Below, in pieces: positions 1 to 9,967 of a stretch of DNA of 64,000 nt. A program made the position numbers and the translations under genes. The notes beneath the pieces are model-generated. The model saw only the letters and a list, made by a program, of their open reading frames with translations, searched no databases and was not told the DNA's origin. The DNA comes from Cercospora beticola (Eukaryota; Ascomycota; Dothideomycetes; Mycosphaerellales; Mycosphaerellaceae). Positions within the stretch are counted from its first letter, which is position 1, and the number at the start of each line of letters is the position of its first letter. Location: NCBI RefSeq assembly GCF_033473495.1, contig NC_088940.1, positions 1,178,001 to 1,242,000 of the forward strand, written 5' to 3'.

Positions 1-377
1 TCCATTCACTTAGGAGTTGCCTAATCGGCAGTTCTTGTTTGCTCGTTCACTTAAGGTTGCAGCTTGAGTTCAACGCGTGGTCTGCATCTGAGCGCTGATG
101 TCAATCGATGACTGCTCCAACGCGCTTGTGATACCCCTGACCTATCCCTCTACCGGTGCTGTGTTCACGTACTCCGCAGCGCTGGCGATAACGCGACCCA
201 ATACCCCCCTATGCCCATAGTCCAACTGAACGCCTCGCTGTACCCGTTCTCTCCATAAATATTTCACAAAAAGATCATTCATTCATTTCGCCATCCCATC
301 ACAGAATCCCATGAGGAGCTCAGCGGTCCATACCCATACTCGTCCGCAGAAGAGAATCGTCGTGGATCGGATGCATA

Positions 378-2129
378 CTATGCATCCTTGATGCGCACTG
401 TACTGTCCACCAAAAGAGGGAATGTCTGAGCGAATCTGGTCCCGAGACTCCAATTATTCAGATCACGTAAATGATGCTCGAAAGCTGGATTCAATTCGAG
501 CGTTGCTCCGTCGTTGCCCGATCTTAGCAACACACAGTCGTGAGGAAGCGGCCAGTTCAGAGACAAGGTCGTGGTGTAGGAAACAAAGAAGTCCTCAAAC
601 TTCACTTCACCTTCGCGGAGCGCAATCTGTGAGCGCATGTAAGGCCTGTCGTACGGTCAGCAGCGAAACTCGTGCATCACAGTCTTAAGCTCAGATTCGT
701 ACCAAGGAAGATAGTCTGCCCATGCTACATGAGCTTTCTCCAGCTGCACCGCAGTCGGGCGACACCACTCTGGTAGGCGCTCATAGCACTTTTCGCAGGG
801 ACATATGAGCCAGCGCAAGACCAGGAACATGATGTAAAGCACAGCAACCTTTTCCGGTAGCTGTGCAACGTCGGGAAATTTGGAGAGAATGTCGATCAGA
901 AGTGCCGAAACCTGGTGACATTCCGAACGTCGACTGCCATCGCCAGGATCGACCATTGCTGCGAACGCCGGGTAGTCGGGCCCTATAGCCTCTTGCATGG
1001 ATGTACCGTCTTGCATCATCTTTCTGCGGCTTCGAAAGGCATCAAGGAGCAGTGAGTCTAGAGGGCACGAAGGGGGCCCTTGATTGGTGATGCGAGCATA
1101 AACGGGCAAATCTGGTGATCGTGAAGGTTGATAGGATTCTGTTGGTGGCGAGGCAGTGGTTTCGTGGGACTGCTGAGCATTGTCCAGGACATAGCTGAGT
1201 CCCAAGCGATCCCCATTGCTGTGATGATGCGGCTGTGCTGAGGTTTGCCTACGTTGTTCATATCGTCCTTCGTTCGGCGACTGAGAGTAACGTTGGTGCA
1301 CTGCGTTCCGGCCGGCTTCAGAATCTCCGTTGTGGTATGCAGAGCCACCTGAATCGGTCGAATGGCCAGCAGTTGGTGTCTGCCCTGAAGACTCTGTGCC
1401 CGGAGATCTCAGTTGTGGATGTAAATTAGGATTCTGTTGTGGTTGTTCGCTGTACCGATGTCCTTGATCCTGTGGGTAGCTAGAATTATTGAGCACGGTC
1501 AGCGGCGGCAGAGGACTCTGCTGTGCCGTCAAAGCCGCGAGCTCTATATCGTCGTCTGTGAGTAAGGATGGATCGATTAGTTGCTCAAATGTGAACGTAC
1601 CATTAAGGCTGGGATGTGGTTGCTGTGACGCTGCTCCTGCTATGCCTGCCACTGCTCCCAGACGTCGACGCAGCTCTTCGCATTCCGCCAGTGCCCTGTC
1701 CCTCTCCTGAACTACGCGCTGCAAGTCTTGGAAGGGCTGCTGGCTTTCGAGTTCTCTGATTCTCCGCTCGAGGCTCTCGATGGTATTCCGCGTCCGCTCT
1801 CTGATTGCTCTCTGTGCCTCTCTGTCGTTCGCCCGCTTTTTCGCTAGTTGCTCGGGCGTCAGGTTTGCGACGCCTCTGCTCCCTGGCGCGCCGGTCGCGC
1901 GCCGCTTGCGTGAATTCGTGGCATTTGGAGTGGGGATGTGATCTTGCGACAACGCTGCTGCTGCCGTTGCTGTCGCCGCTGCGTTGGCGGCATCGCCAGC
2001 GCCATGTGTTGACGGTCCATGCGAAGAGTATGGAGGCGATGGACCTATCGGCTGCTCCATGTCGTGGAAGCTGGGAGCGTGTCTTGTCATGCAACCTCGG
2101 TGACAGAGTGGAAAATGAATCAGTCTCAA
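378..2129 (-). CDS. bZIP transcription factor with C-terminal DUF3425
   Basis: Predicted nuclear DNA-binding regulator. A basic region followed by a leucine-zipper-like heptad stretch lies at about residues 75-135 (RKRRATG, then KKRANDREAQRAIRERTRN), with a second coiled segment after it. The middle is Gln/Ser/Pro-rich and low in complexity. The C-terminus is a DUF3425 domain, a fungal bZIP partner domain. The frame meets TGA at 657-659, but a 57-nt intron (646..702; GTACGA donor, CTGAC branch site, CAG acceptor) removes it exactly and joins LPW to PYMRSQIAL, restoring the domain that ends NNWSLGTRFAQTFPLL. The coding parts are therefore 703..2129 and 378..645. Start codons at 2129, 2090 and 2060 are all possible; MEQPIGP at 2060 would drop an unremarkable leader. 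The gene is divergent from the dynactin gene. Target genes cannot be inferred. Confidence 0.88.
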
Positions 2130-2859
2130 TCTCGAAAAGTGGGCCCGACCAGCTCAAGAGCGCCGAGCCTATTGGTAGGGAAAGAAGCACGAATGTTGTG
2201 TGCGGCAGTAATTCGCTCGCCGCGTAAATTGCGTAGAACAGTACGGAGGTAGAAGCATCAACGCGCGGAGCACTGCCCTCACATTATTGTGTCGCGGCCA
2301 GAGTTGTTGCGGGCCTGCCGCCGTACATGGACGTGACTCAGGCCCTCGAGACCGCTTCGAACTCTGCCGTGAGCTCGGGCCTATTGCTCACGTTGTATGT
2401 ATGTCTCCAGAATGCACCTCGACGATGGGCTACAGTAGGAGCGTTCTTATCGCACGAATACCTTGCTATCCACTGAAAATTCTTCTGCCATGTGCGTGGC
2501 ATTGCGTGTCTTCGTAACGAGGATCATCAGCGGGATTCGCGTTTGATCCGCGGAAGCTAGTCTAGCATGACTCGAGCTGCACCATTTCCAATGATAAACA
2601 GCAGCAGCAGCAACGCGGGCTGGTGGCAAGTCGAGCTTCAAAGCATTGTAGCGGCCTGCGAGACGCGAACGTAGCTTTCGCTAGCATTATTGCCGCAGTG
2701 AAATACACTTGCCAGAAAACTTGATGATCTTGCCATCCCTGTTATGCCACGTGCTGGCGTCTGCTAGCGTGTCTCCAGATGAAGCTTCGCGCGTGAACCG
2801 CAGCTCATCCATCTCTCACTGTCTCGCTCTACAGAGAGCCATCTCCCGGTGCAAGGTTT
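2130..2859. promoter_or_regulatory. divergent intergenic region between bZIP and dynactin genes
   Basis: About 730 bp with no convincing coding frame. It lies between two genes transcribed away from each other, so it presumably holds both promoters. I see a short AGC/CAG repeat near 2600 but no clear TATA box. Confidence 0.5.
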
Positions 2860-3506
2860 GTGACGATGGCCGCTCGACCCGCGCCTTCTGCGAAGCGAAC
2901 TTCAGCTGCTGTGCCAGCCGAGCTGTTTACCAGACCGCCTTGCAAGATACATCCTTCCGCCGTGGTTTCGGAGAAAGCGCAAATCACCGGAACGCACACC
3001 GTGGAACTGTGTGAGGACAGCGTCTTACATCCGCACTCCAAGATCAAGGCAGAGCGTGGCATCGTATACATTGGCAAACGCACAATCATATGCGGGGCTA
3101 CCACGGTCGGAGTGCTAGAAGGGGAAGGCAATGTCATCGTTGGAGATGAAGTAACAATCGAGGCCGGCGCCGTGGTTGAGGCCAAGAGTGTCGGCGATGG
3201 CACTGTGATAGAGGCGAAGGCGAAGATTGGTAGAGGTGCCGTGATCGGAAAGGTATCACAAGTGCGACACCTTGTGCGATTGGACTGCTGACAGTGAACA
3301 AGCATTGCAAGATCACGCCGCTGTCTGAAATTTCTGCGGATGAACAGCTGCCTGACTACACTATCGTCTATGGAGACAATCAGCGGCGACACGACCACAC
3401 TATGGCCGACAATGCCGAGATCCGCGACGCGCAGCGCAAAGGCCAAGTCCTCCATATCGAAACGCTGCAAAAGCTCATTCCCAACGCGTCCCATAAGTGG
3501 ACATGA
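2860..3506 (+). CDS. dynactin subunit 6 (p27), left-handed beta-helix protein
   Basis: Pointed-end subunit of dynactin, the cytoplasmic dynein activator. Two exons, 2860..3252 and 3303..3506, flank a 50-nt intron (GTATCA donor, CTGAC branch-like site, CAAG acceptor) and give 198 aa. The protein has the hexapeptide-repeat pattern of a left-handed beta-helix: IHPSAVVSEKAQITG, then short I/V-G-x4 turns through GAVIGK, continuing across the intron as HCKITPLSEI. The p27 family signature of a helix breaking into DYTIVYGDNQRR, with a helical C-terminus, is present. Length matches known p27 subunits. An ATG at 2866 is an equally good start. Bacterial-type acyltransferases share the fold, but this layout and the fungal context point to dynactin. 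Confidence 0.88.
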
Positions 3507-3623
3507 TCGAAGGGTCAGACCGAATTGCAGTACATGCAGTCGTGACCGCCTAGTCATTCGAAAAAGCCTTTTCGCCCCATTCAAAGCCATACCGATGCCA
3601 GTACTCCGGAATGCCGTCCCCTT

Positions 3624-4523
3624 TCACTTCTCTCGGCGTCCATGAGAGTGTCTTGTCGTTGTGACAGAGCAGACAGTGATCATGTCGACATAACCTCTAA
3701 GGACACCGGTGTTTACGATCTGACCAACAATGCTCCCTAAAGCATATAGCATAGTTTCCGGATTGGTCTCTCGATCGGACAGGGACATGTAGTGATCATC
3801 GTCATACTGGCGTGTGACGTCCTCGCGGCTTTCCAGGCTGATCCTCAGCTCTTCGAGGTGCATTCTGGCTGGAAGGCGATACCCGGGGTTGAATCTGGGT
3901 CCGCAGTGAAGAATGAAATTCAACGTCTGATAGAGGCCGCTTGTGATGCCACTAGTGATCGGTCAGTGTCATCTGGGTTCTCAGATCGAAGCTTCGCAGT
4001 CTGTAAATGCCTGAAGGAGGAGCTGCACACAGTCCCCACAGCGAGATAGGAAATATGTCTTTGACAATCGAGACACTTACTGCGGACCGCCATCGCCCCA
4101 CGACTGGAACCCTCTCTTGGTATTATAGCTGGCTTGCAGGATGCGGACTTGATTCGGCGGACACGGAATGCGCTGCCATGTGGTATGTCCCAATGCCATC
4201 CCTCCTCGTTTCCCTTCGAGTTCCAGAGACCAAGTAGTAGTTTGGGGATTTTCCAAGAACGACTTCTCTTTCATGACTGACTGCATTTCGCAAGCGAGGT
4301 CCTTGCAAGTGAGCATGATGCTTAGCCAGGGAACGATGAGGTCTGCATCTCTGTCGACCTCCGGTATACTCCGAAAGCCATGCTCCTGTGTATGGGTATC
4401 TCGCCAGCCGTTCAGAATCGTGCACTGCAGGTCCAAGGCGAAAACGTGCCGATATATCTCCAATCGCAACTCTCTGGGCAAGCCCAAAAGACTTGCTTGG
4501 CTCGTCGATCTCGTGTCCATCAC
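3624..4523 (-). CDS. F-box/2EXR-like fungal protein
   Basis: The N-terminus LLGLPRELRLEIYRHVFAL is the short F-box-like motif seen in a large, poorly characterised fungal family. The rest is a mixed alpha/beta region with the TCKDLACEM segment common to these proteins. The best model is 4081..4523 joined to 3624..3951 across a 129-nt intron with a perfect GTAAGT donor and a TAG acceptor, giving 256 aa. The acceptor was chosen because it keeps frame and skips an in-frame TGA. A small extra exon inside the intron cannot be excluded. A role as a substrate adaptor is inferred from the family only. Confidence 0.62.
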
Positions 4524-5544
4524 ATGGATAGGTCGCGCAACACCGGTTGGGATAGCTATTCTCCTGTCTATGGGGTTGGCACCTGGAGACGGATATGCAC
4601 TGACAACTTGACGACTGCTGCTCTTAGCTCGGAGCTCGGAACGTCATTGCGGGGTCGGCCCGATTGAGACATCCGAATCCCACGCCCGCTTATCTGCAGA
4701 ACACATCCTCCAATGTTTGTTCACATTGGGATGCCACAGGCTCACTGTATCGACTTGGTGAATCGACGCCGAATCCTCGGGGCTATGTCACAGTCCATCG
4801 AATTTAATACAACACTGGGTTCGGAATAAGTTGGAATTTCAATCCCGTGTCCAACTCGCTCCTGTGACCGGATCCCCAAGCCTGCGTGGGCTTCACAGTG
4901 CGTTGTCAGTGACGATGGTGCTCTCTCAGCGCTGGAGAAGTGATCTTTTGGACCATAAAGGTTCAGCGATCCCATCATTGTTCGCAAATGGCTCAACCAT
5001 GCCGATAGAGCGTTGCCTAGTCGCTCACAACTAGCCTCACCGCAACGTTTGCTGGCTTTAGTTGCACTCAATCTAGATGTGGATCCAGAATTCATGTGAC
5101 CGGTGCCGTGTCTCCCAAAAGGACCTGACACGGACGGTGAAGAGCTGTTCTTATGCACATGTGCAGGCTTTGCAGCGGGCAATAGTGTGACGCGCCTCGA
5201 AGTGAAGCACGGCCGTGGAGAGATCTGTGGCAGCACCTGCTGACCTTGCCGAAACGTTCGAGATTTGTTACACCGCCCAATGTTGCATGTCTTGGCCAGC
5301 CGCGAGTGTCAAGCACAGCGCGCGATGTTCAATGGCATTGTGCCTCCATTGACCATATGTGCAAGGCAAGGATTCCAATTCGCTAGCAGCAACGAACTGT
5401 CGGTCAAGGCGTCACTAGTTCGATCTTGCCCGCGATTCTCACTTTCCAGCGAGAGGCGGAAGTGAAGGGCCGCGCCTTCTTACCCCACCACGCGGAAGTG
5501 TGACAGGGGTCTATTGCCCCACCAAGGCAACAGCTCATCAAGAA
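4524..5544. other. intergenic region, nothing convincing
   Basis: About 1 kb between the F-box-like gene and the HAD gene leader. An open frame of 164 codons on the minus strand (4742-5236) has no recognisable domain and Ser/Arg-rich shadow-like composition, so I do not call it a gene. Confidence 0.4.
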
Positions 5545-5709
5545 TTAATTCCAAGATTCCTTTTCTTCCACCAACACATCAAACAAACCTCCACTTCCAC
5601 TTCCACTTCTTCCTGTCAACACACACAACCAACCGTCACTGCAACCACACACAACCTCAATCCACTCAAACAACAAGCTCAAACTCATCAAACCCACACC
5701 GTCGTCAAC
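5545..5709 (+). promoter_or_regulatory. CA/CT-rich leader of the HAD gene
   Basis: A strongly strand-biased run of C, A and T (repeated CCACTT, CACAACC, CAAAC) directly precedes the ATG at 5710. Such CAA/CT-rich leaders are typical of 5' UTRs of well-expressed fungal genes. CAACATGGGC is a good fungal start context. Confidence 0.6.
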
Positions 5710-6727
5710 ATGGGCAAGGTACGTCACTAACCCCAGCTTTTTGTCGCCGGCGGCGAGCATCTTCTCCACGTCGTGCCATTGGCAGACTCCACGCTCTTCA
5801 CACGCTCCCGCCGTCTAGCGATCCTGCGACAGGGCAGTTGGAGCCGCACTATTCCTGACGGCACCTCGTCGGCGCTCCCAAACACGCCAATGGCATTCAG
5901 CTAACTCGTGCCTTCCTCAGGTCAAGTACATCCTCCTCGACTGCGACAACACCCTCTGCCAGTCCGAGCGTCTGGCCTTCGAGGCATGTGCCGACCTCAC
6001 CAACGAAGTGCTCAAGAAGTACAATGTCGATGCCACCTACACCACCGACAGCCTCCTCGAGGACTTTGTCGGCCACAACTTCCGCAACATGCTCATCGGC
6101 CTTCAGAAGAAGCACAACTTCTCCATGCCACAGGATGAAGTCGACAAGTACGTCGACATGGAGCTCGGCCGTGTCACTGCCAAGCTCTCTGAGAAGTGTG
6201 TCGAGTGTCCTGGCGTCACCGAGCAGCTCGAGTGGGCCAAGGCTCAAGGCTACCCAATGTCCGTCGTGTCGACTTCCGCCAAGCCACGCGTTGTTGCATC
6301 TCTCGAGAAGTGCAACCTGATGCGCTTCTTCTCGGTATGACCATCCTCATCACACATCAGAACAGTAGACCTCGTTGACTGACACTTATGACAGGATGAG
6401 CTCGTCTTCTCTGCCGCCACTTCCATGCCAGACGGCCCATCATCCAAGCCAGACCCCAAGATCTACTTGTACGCCTGCAAGCAGCTCGGCGTCAAGCCAG
6501 AAGAGTGCCTCACCGTGGAGGACTCCAAGTCCGGTGCCACCGCTGGCATGCGTGCTGGTATTCCGCTGATCGGCTACGTGGGCATCTACGGTCTCGAGGA
6601 CGGTGCCGAGAAGGAGAAGCAGATGGAGAAGACGCTCACGGAGGTCACCAAGGCTGACTTCATCATGCACGACTGGAAGGAGTTCCCAGAGGCTGTGAAG
6701 CACATCGAGTCGAAGCTCAACAACTGA
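5710..6727 (+). CDS. HAD-superfamily phosphatase (subfamily IA)
   Basis: Predicted cytosolic phosphomonoesterase acting on a small phosphorylated metabolite; the substrate is unknown. Exons 5710..5718, 5921..6334 and 6395..6727 give 251 aa. The first exon codes only MGK, followed by a 202-nt intron, the longest in the window, with a CTAAC branch point; the second intron is 60 nt. HAD motifs are in order: motif I LLDCDNTL (Asp10 and Asp12), a helical cap, motif II VVSTSAKP, motif III lysine in SSKPDPKIY, and motif IV TVEDSKSG. The layout resembles phosphoglycolate phosphatase and 2-deoxyglucose-6-phosphatase relatives. The CA/CT-rich leader suggests good expression. Confidence 0.92.
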
Positions 6728-7153
6728 GTGGAGGACATGGAGTGACTGTTCTCTTGCGAGACAGCACTATTTCTGATTGCATTGACTTGAGCGAACCTGC
6801 AGCCACGAGGCTCCATCGAGTAGCGTACTCGAACCAGAAAGCGACGACATAGACAAAGGATTGAGCCAGGCGCTCGATACTGTAATGCGTATCCCTCTTT
6901 TGCCTATCGTTTCCCGTGATTGGTCATTAACGACTGTGCTGTTACGACGTGGACGCGAATGCGACTTGGCAGGTTGATCCTGCGATTCCTGCCTCGGGAC
7001 GTGTTAGGCAGAAACGCGCTAGCGGCGTTGCCAAGACATATCTAGCAGGAGGATCAGTCCATAAAGACCCTACGCAGGTACTGTAGCTCAGCCTTCTATA
7101 TCTGTCGCTCCAGGCCTGGGATTTTCAAAAAATTCAATCAGTTTGAACCCAAC
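6728..7153. other. intergenic region
   Basis: About 430 bp between two genes in the same direction. It should hold the HAD terminator and the next promoter. No further coding signal or RNA gene is visible. Confidence 0.4.
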
Positions 7154-8393
7154 ATGTCATCAACGTTGTTGGCTGCAGATGCTGCAGCACTTCGAACGAG
7201 CAGCCGAAAGCGTCCTCACATCTCTTACATCGAGGATGAACACTTCGACGAAGACGGCATTGACGCAGATGAAACAACTCAGACTGAGGACATCTATGAC
7301 TATGAGGACGAAGACGACGGGACTTACGGCAAGAAGGTACGTTTGTTTGCGTTGAGGGACGAGCTCGAGCAATATATCAATTTACCTTCCTGCATGCTTA
7401 TCCAAACACTGCTCGTTGTTTCATGATTGCAAGTGTCGCGGCTTTCTCGTTCGACCGCTTGCTGGGAGTTCCCCATAACTCACATATCACAGCGTACCTC
7501 CAAAACCAAAAGAGCAAAAGTCGCCAGAGCATTCGCAAAGCCGAGAAAGGATAAGAAAGTCAAGCCATTCCGCTTCTTGGACCTCTCCGCCGAACTTCGC
7601 AACCGAATCTACGAGTTCGCTCTGGTGGAGCCTAGCGAACTGACCTTGGTGGCTCGAACGAAGAATTATCGACGAGGCATTGTTCGTGGCGCAATTGACG
7701 TAGCTGAGACATCTCGGCATTATGGTAAGAAGTATCGTTATCGGTACTATGACTGCAGAATCGAAGGACATGACAAGGACGAAAGCGAGGAGCCGAAGAA
7801 TGATGAGCGCTCTTTGGTCCCGAACCTGCTCGCAGTCAATAGACAGATCCGTGAAGAGGCGAGCAGCTACCTCTACAAGCAGGAACTGATACTTGAGGAT
7901 ACGAATGCGCTGCATATCTTTCTCGCCTGTATTGGGCCATCGAATCGAGAGCTTTTGACTGACGTGACTATTCGCGGATGGGGAGTTGGTAAGTACAGTT
8001 TGCTGGTGAAAGAGTGATAGCAACTGACAAGATTCAGGCAGAGGCACCATGAAAGGCTACAATTTTTCTGCGCTCACCATGCTCCAAGGTTGCACCAATC
8101 TGCAGTCTTTGCGTTTCGAGTGCAGCCTGGACAGGTATCTTGATTCAGCAAGCCTTGCTCGCCAGATCTATCGCGATGGCGTCTTCTTCCTTGAGGCCAT
8201 TGGGGATGCGCAGGGCCGTTATGATGCCGCTGTGGACGTGGTGCAACTCGGTGACTGGCACTTCGACCCCAGCAAGCGTAATGGATGGTATGGAAAGAAC
8301 ACGGGCGAGTCAGCAGAAGTTATAACACAGAAGCGGCGTAGCGAGTTTGAAGCGGAGCTAAGGAGGCTGTTGGCCAGGGGTGCTAGACGTTAA
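7154..8393 (+). CDS. F-box-like fungal protein with acidic N-terminus
   Basis: Exons 7154..7336, 7493..7988 and 8038..8393 join in frame to 344 aa (introns of 156 and 49 nt; GTACGT and GTAAGT donors). The N-terminus carries a serine-arginine stretch and then a very acidic tract (EDEHFDEDGID to DYEDEDDGTY). A basic stretch (KTKRAKVARAFAKPRKDKK) precedes the F-box-like motif PFRFLDLSAELRNRIYEFAL. Next comes VPNLLAVNRQIREEASSYLY, the second conserved block of this fungal family. A role in ubiquitin-ligase recruitment is only a family-level guess. The acidic/basic leader suggests nuclear or chromatin contact, which is inference. Confidence 0.78.
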
Positions 8394-8916
8394 GTCAAGC
8401 GTTTGTCGTGCGCTGGTACGCAAGAAGGAAGGCGGTCTACACGCCTTGGATTGTTGTTCTCATTCCTGTACGTGTCTGTATGGAGCTGCAGCATGATCGA
8501 GCTGCGAGTTTTTGACACAATATGGATGCTGGATATGAGAGTGTCAATTGTACTCATTATATTTCTCAAGAATTCTTGACACAGCAATCTGCAATCCTGT
8601 CTTGGAGACTTGGTGAGAACTCGATCGAGGCTGCAGAAACAATGTTGTTCTGCGCATGCGCGTGAACCGAAGGTCAGACATATCATAGCGTTCTTGCGCT
8701 ATCTCGACTTGCTTAGAGGACGTTGCGTCCAATGCCATTCGATGGGAGCATGCTGGCAAGATATTGATGTAGTTAATGATCAAGAGTGAAAGACAAAAAG
8801 CCAGCAAGATGAGGTTCATTCCACGAAAGCTCCAGCCACTTCCACGCTTGCTCCGCAAAGACACCTGACCTCTTCCGGCGGTTCCACAATGCGACTTTCC
8901 CTCTGTCCACAACATC
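8394..8916. other. intergenic region
   Basis: About 520 bp with no supported gene; probable terminator of the F-box-like gene and promoter of the rhomboid gene. Minus-strand open frames here lack domain features. Confidence 0.4.
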
Positions 8917-9788
8917 ATGCTCGCCTCCGGCTTCACCAATGCCCCCATCTCGCGGCTCCTCGTCATTGGCACCGTACTCGCATCATTCCTCGCAACGCTG
9001 ACTGACACAAAATACTACTTCTGGATCGACGTCCGCCCGCACCTCTTCGACTACCACCAATTCTGGCGACTGTTCACCTGGCAGCTATGCTACACCAACA
9101 GCACCGAAGTGCTCTTCGCAGCCATGACACTCTACAATCTTCGAGTCATTGAACGACTCTGGGGCAGCAGGAAATTCGCCGTACGGTCTTTTCTGTCCCT
9201 TCGCGCGCAGTCAGTCCCATCGCTGACAGGTAAGATGAATTCTAGTCTTTCATTCTATCCACTTTCATCTACAATACTCTCCTCCCGCCGATTCTCCTCG
9301 CTGCTGTCATTCGGCCTTTGAGCTTCGGAAAGATCAATTACTTACCTGCTGGACCTACCCCGATCGTCTTTGCGCTTTTGGCGCAGTACCACGCTGCGAT
9401 TCCGCATATTTACAAATATCGCATTTCCACGTCGACGAACAATAATGCGGCTGAGGAGTCGGGTTTGATGCTCACGTCGAAGGTCACGTCGTACCTTATG
9501 CCTTTGCAGCTTGCGCTGTCGCAACTTCCTGGTTCGGCGTTGGCGGCTGGTGTTGGGTGGATTGTGGGGTTTGCGTACAGGAGGGAGATCTTGCCTGGTG
9601 CTGCGAAGTGGAGAGCACCTGCTTGGCTGGTAGGAGGAAGTGAGCAAAGAGAGCGATACGAGCATTTGAGGCGGAGAATGGAGGGCGAAGCTGGAAGGGC
9701 TACGGGAGTGGATACGGATGCTGGACAACAGGCTAGGAGGAGAGGTGTGCTGGGAGGACTGGCAGATCAGTTTAGAGGAGCTTTCTGA
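8917..9788 (+). CDS. rhomboid pseudoprotease, UBAC2/Dsc2 type
   Basis: Multi-pass ER/Golgi membrane protein of the derlin-like rhomboid group. Exons 8917..9180 and 9246..9788 (65-nt intron ending CTAG) give 268 aa. The N-terminus follows the UBAC2/Dsc2 pattern: [16 protein letters not shown] helix, [16 protein letters not shown], then [16 protein letters not shown] at the end of the second helix. Further hydrophobic helices follow ([52 protein letters not shown]). The active-site serine/histidine pair of true rhomboids is not evident. In fungi Dsc2 works in the Dsc ubiquitin-ligase complex that activates SREBP. The C-terminal UBA domain seen in UBAC2 is not obvious; the tail is charged and short. 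Confidence 0.85.
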
Positions 9789-9967
9789 GTGCATTAAATG
9801 GGACACATCTGCGGCATCGATAGGAAGTGCTGCGTTGAGACGCCATAGCTGAAATATAAAGCACTACAATTGCATTTTTGGCATCTGTTCCTGCAAGAAC
9901 AGTAGCATTCGTCCCGGCAGTCTTGTTCTATTCTGCAATCTAACTCTATTGATCCATTTGCCCACAT

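Noticed and set aside
657..659. Stop-codon readthrough (TGA C) in the bZIP gene
   Set aside because: A consensus 57-nt intron with a CTGAC branch site removes the stop and restores the domain exactly, so splicing is simpler.
4742..5236. 164-codon minus-strand open frame
   Set aside because: No domain, Ser/Arg-rich shadow-like composition and no splice partner; chance frames of this size are expected in GC-balanced DNA.
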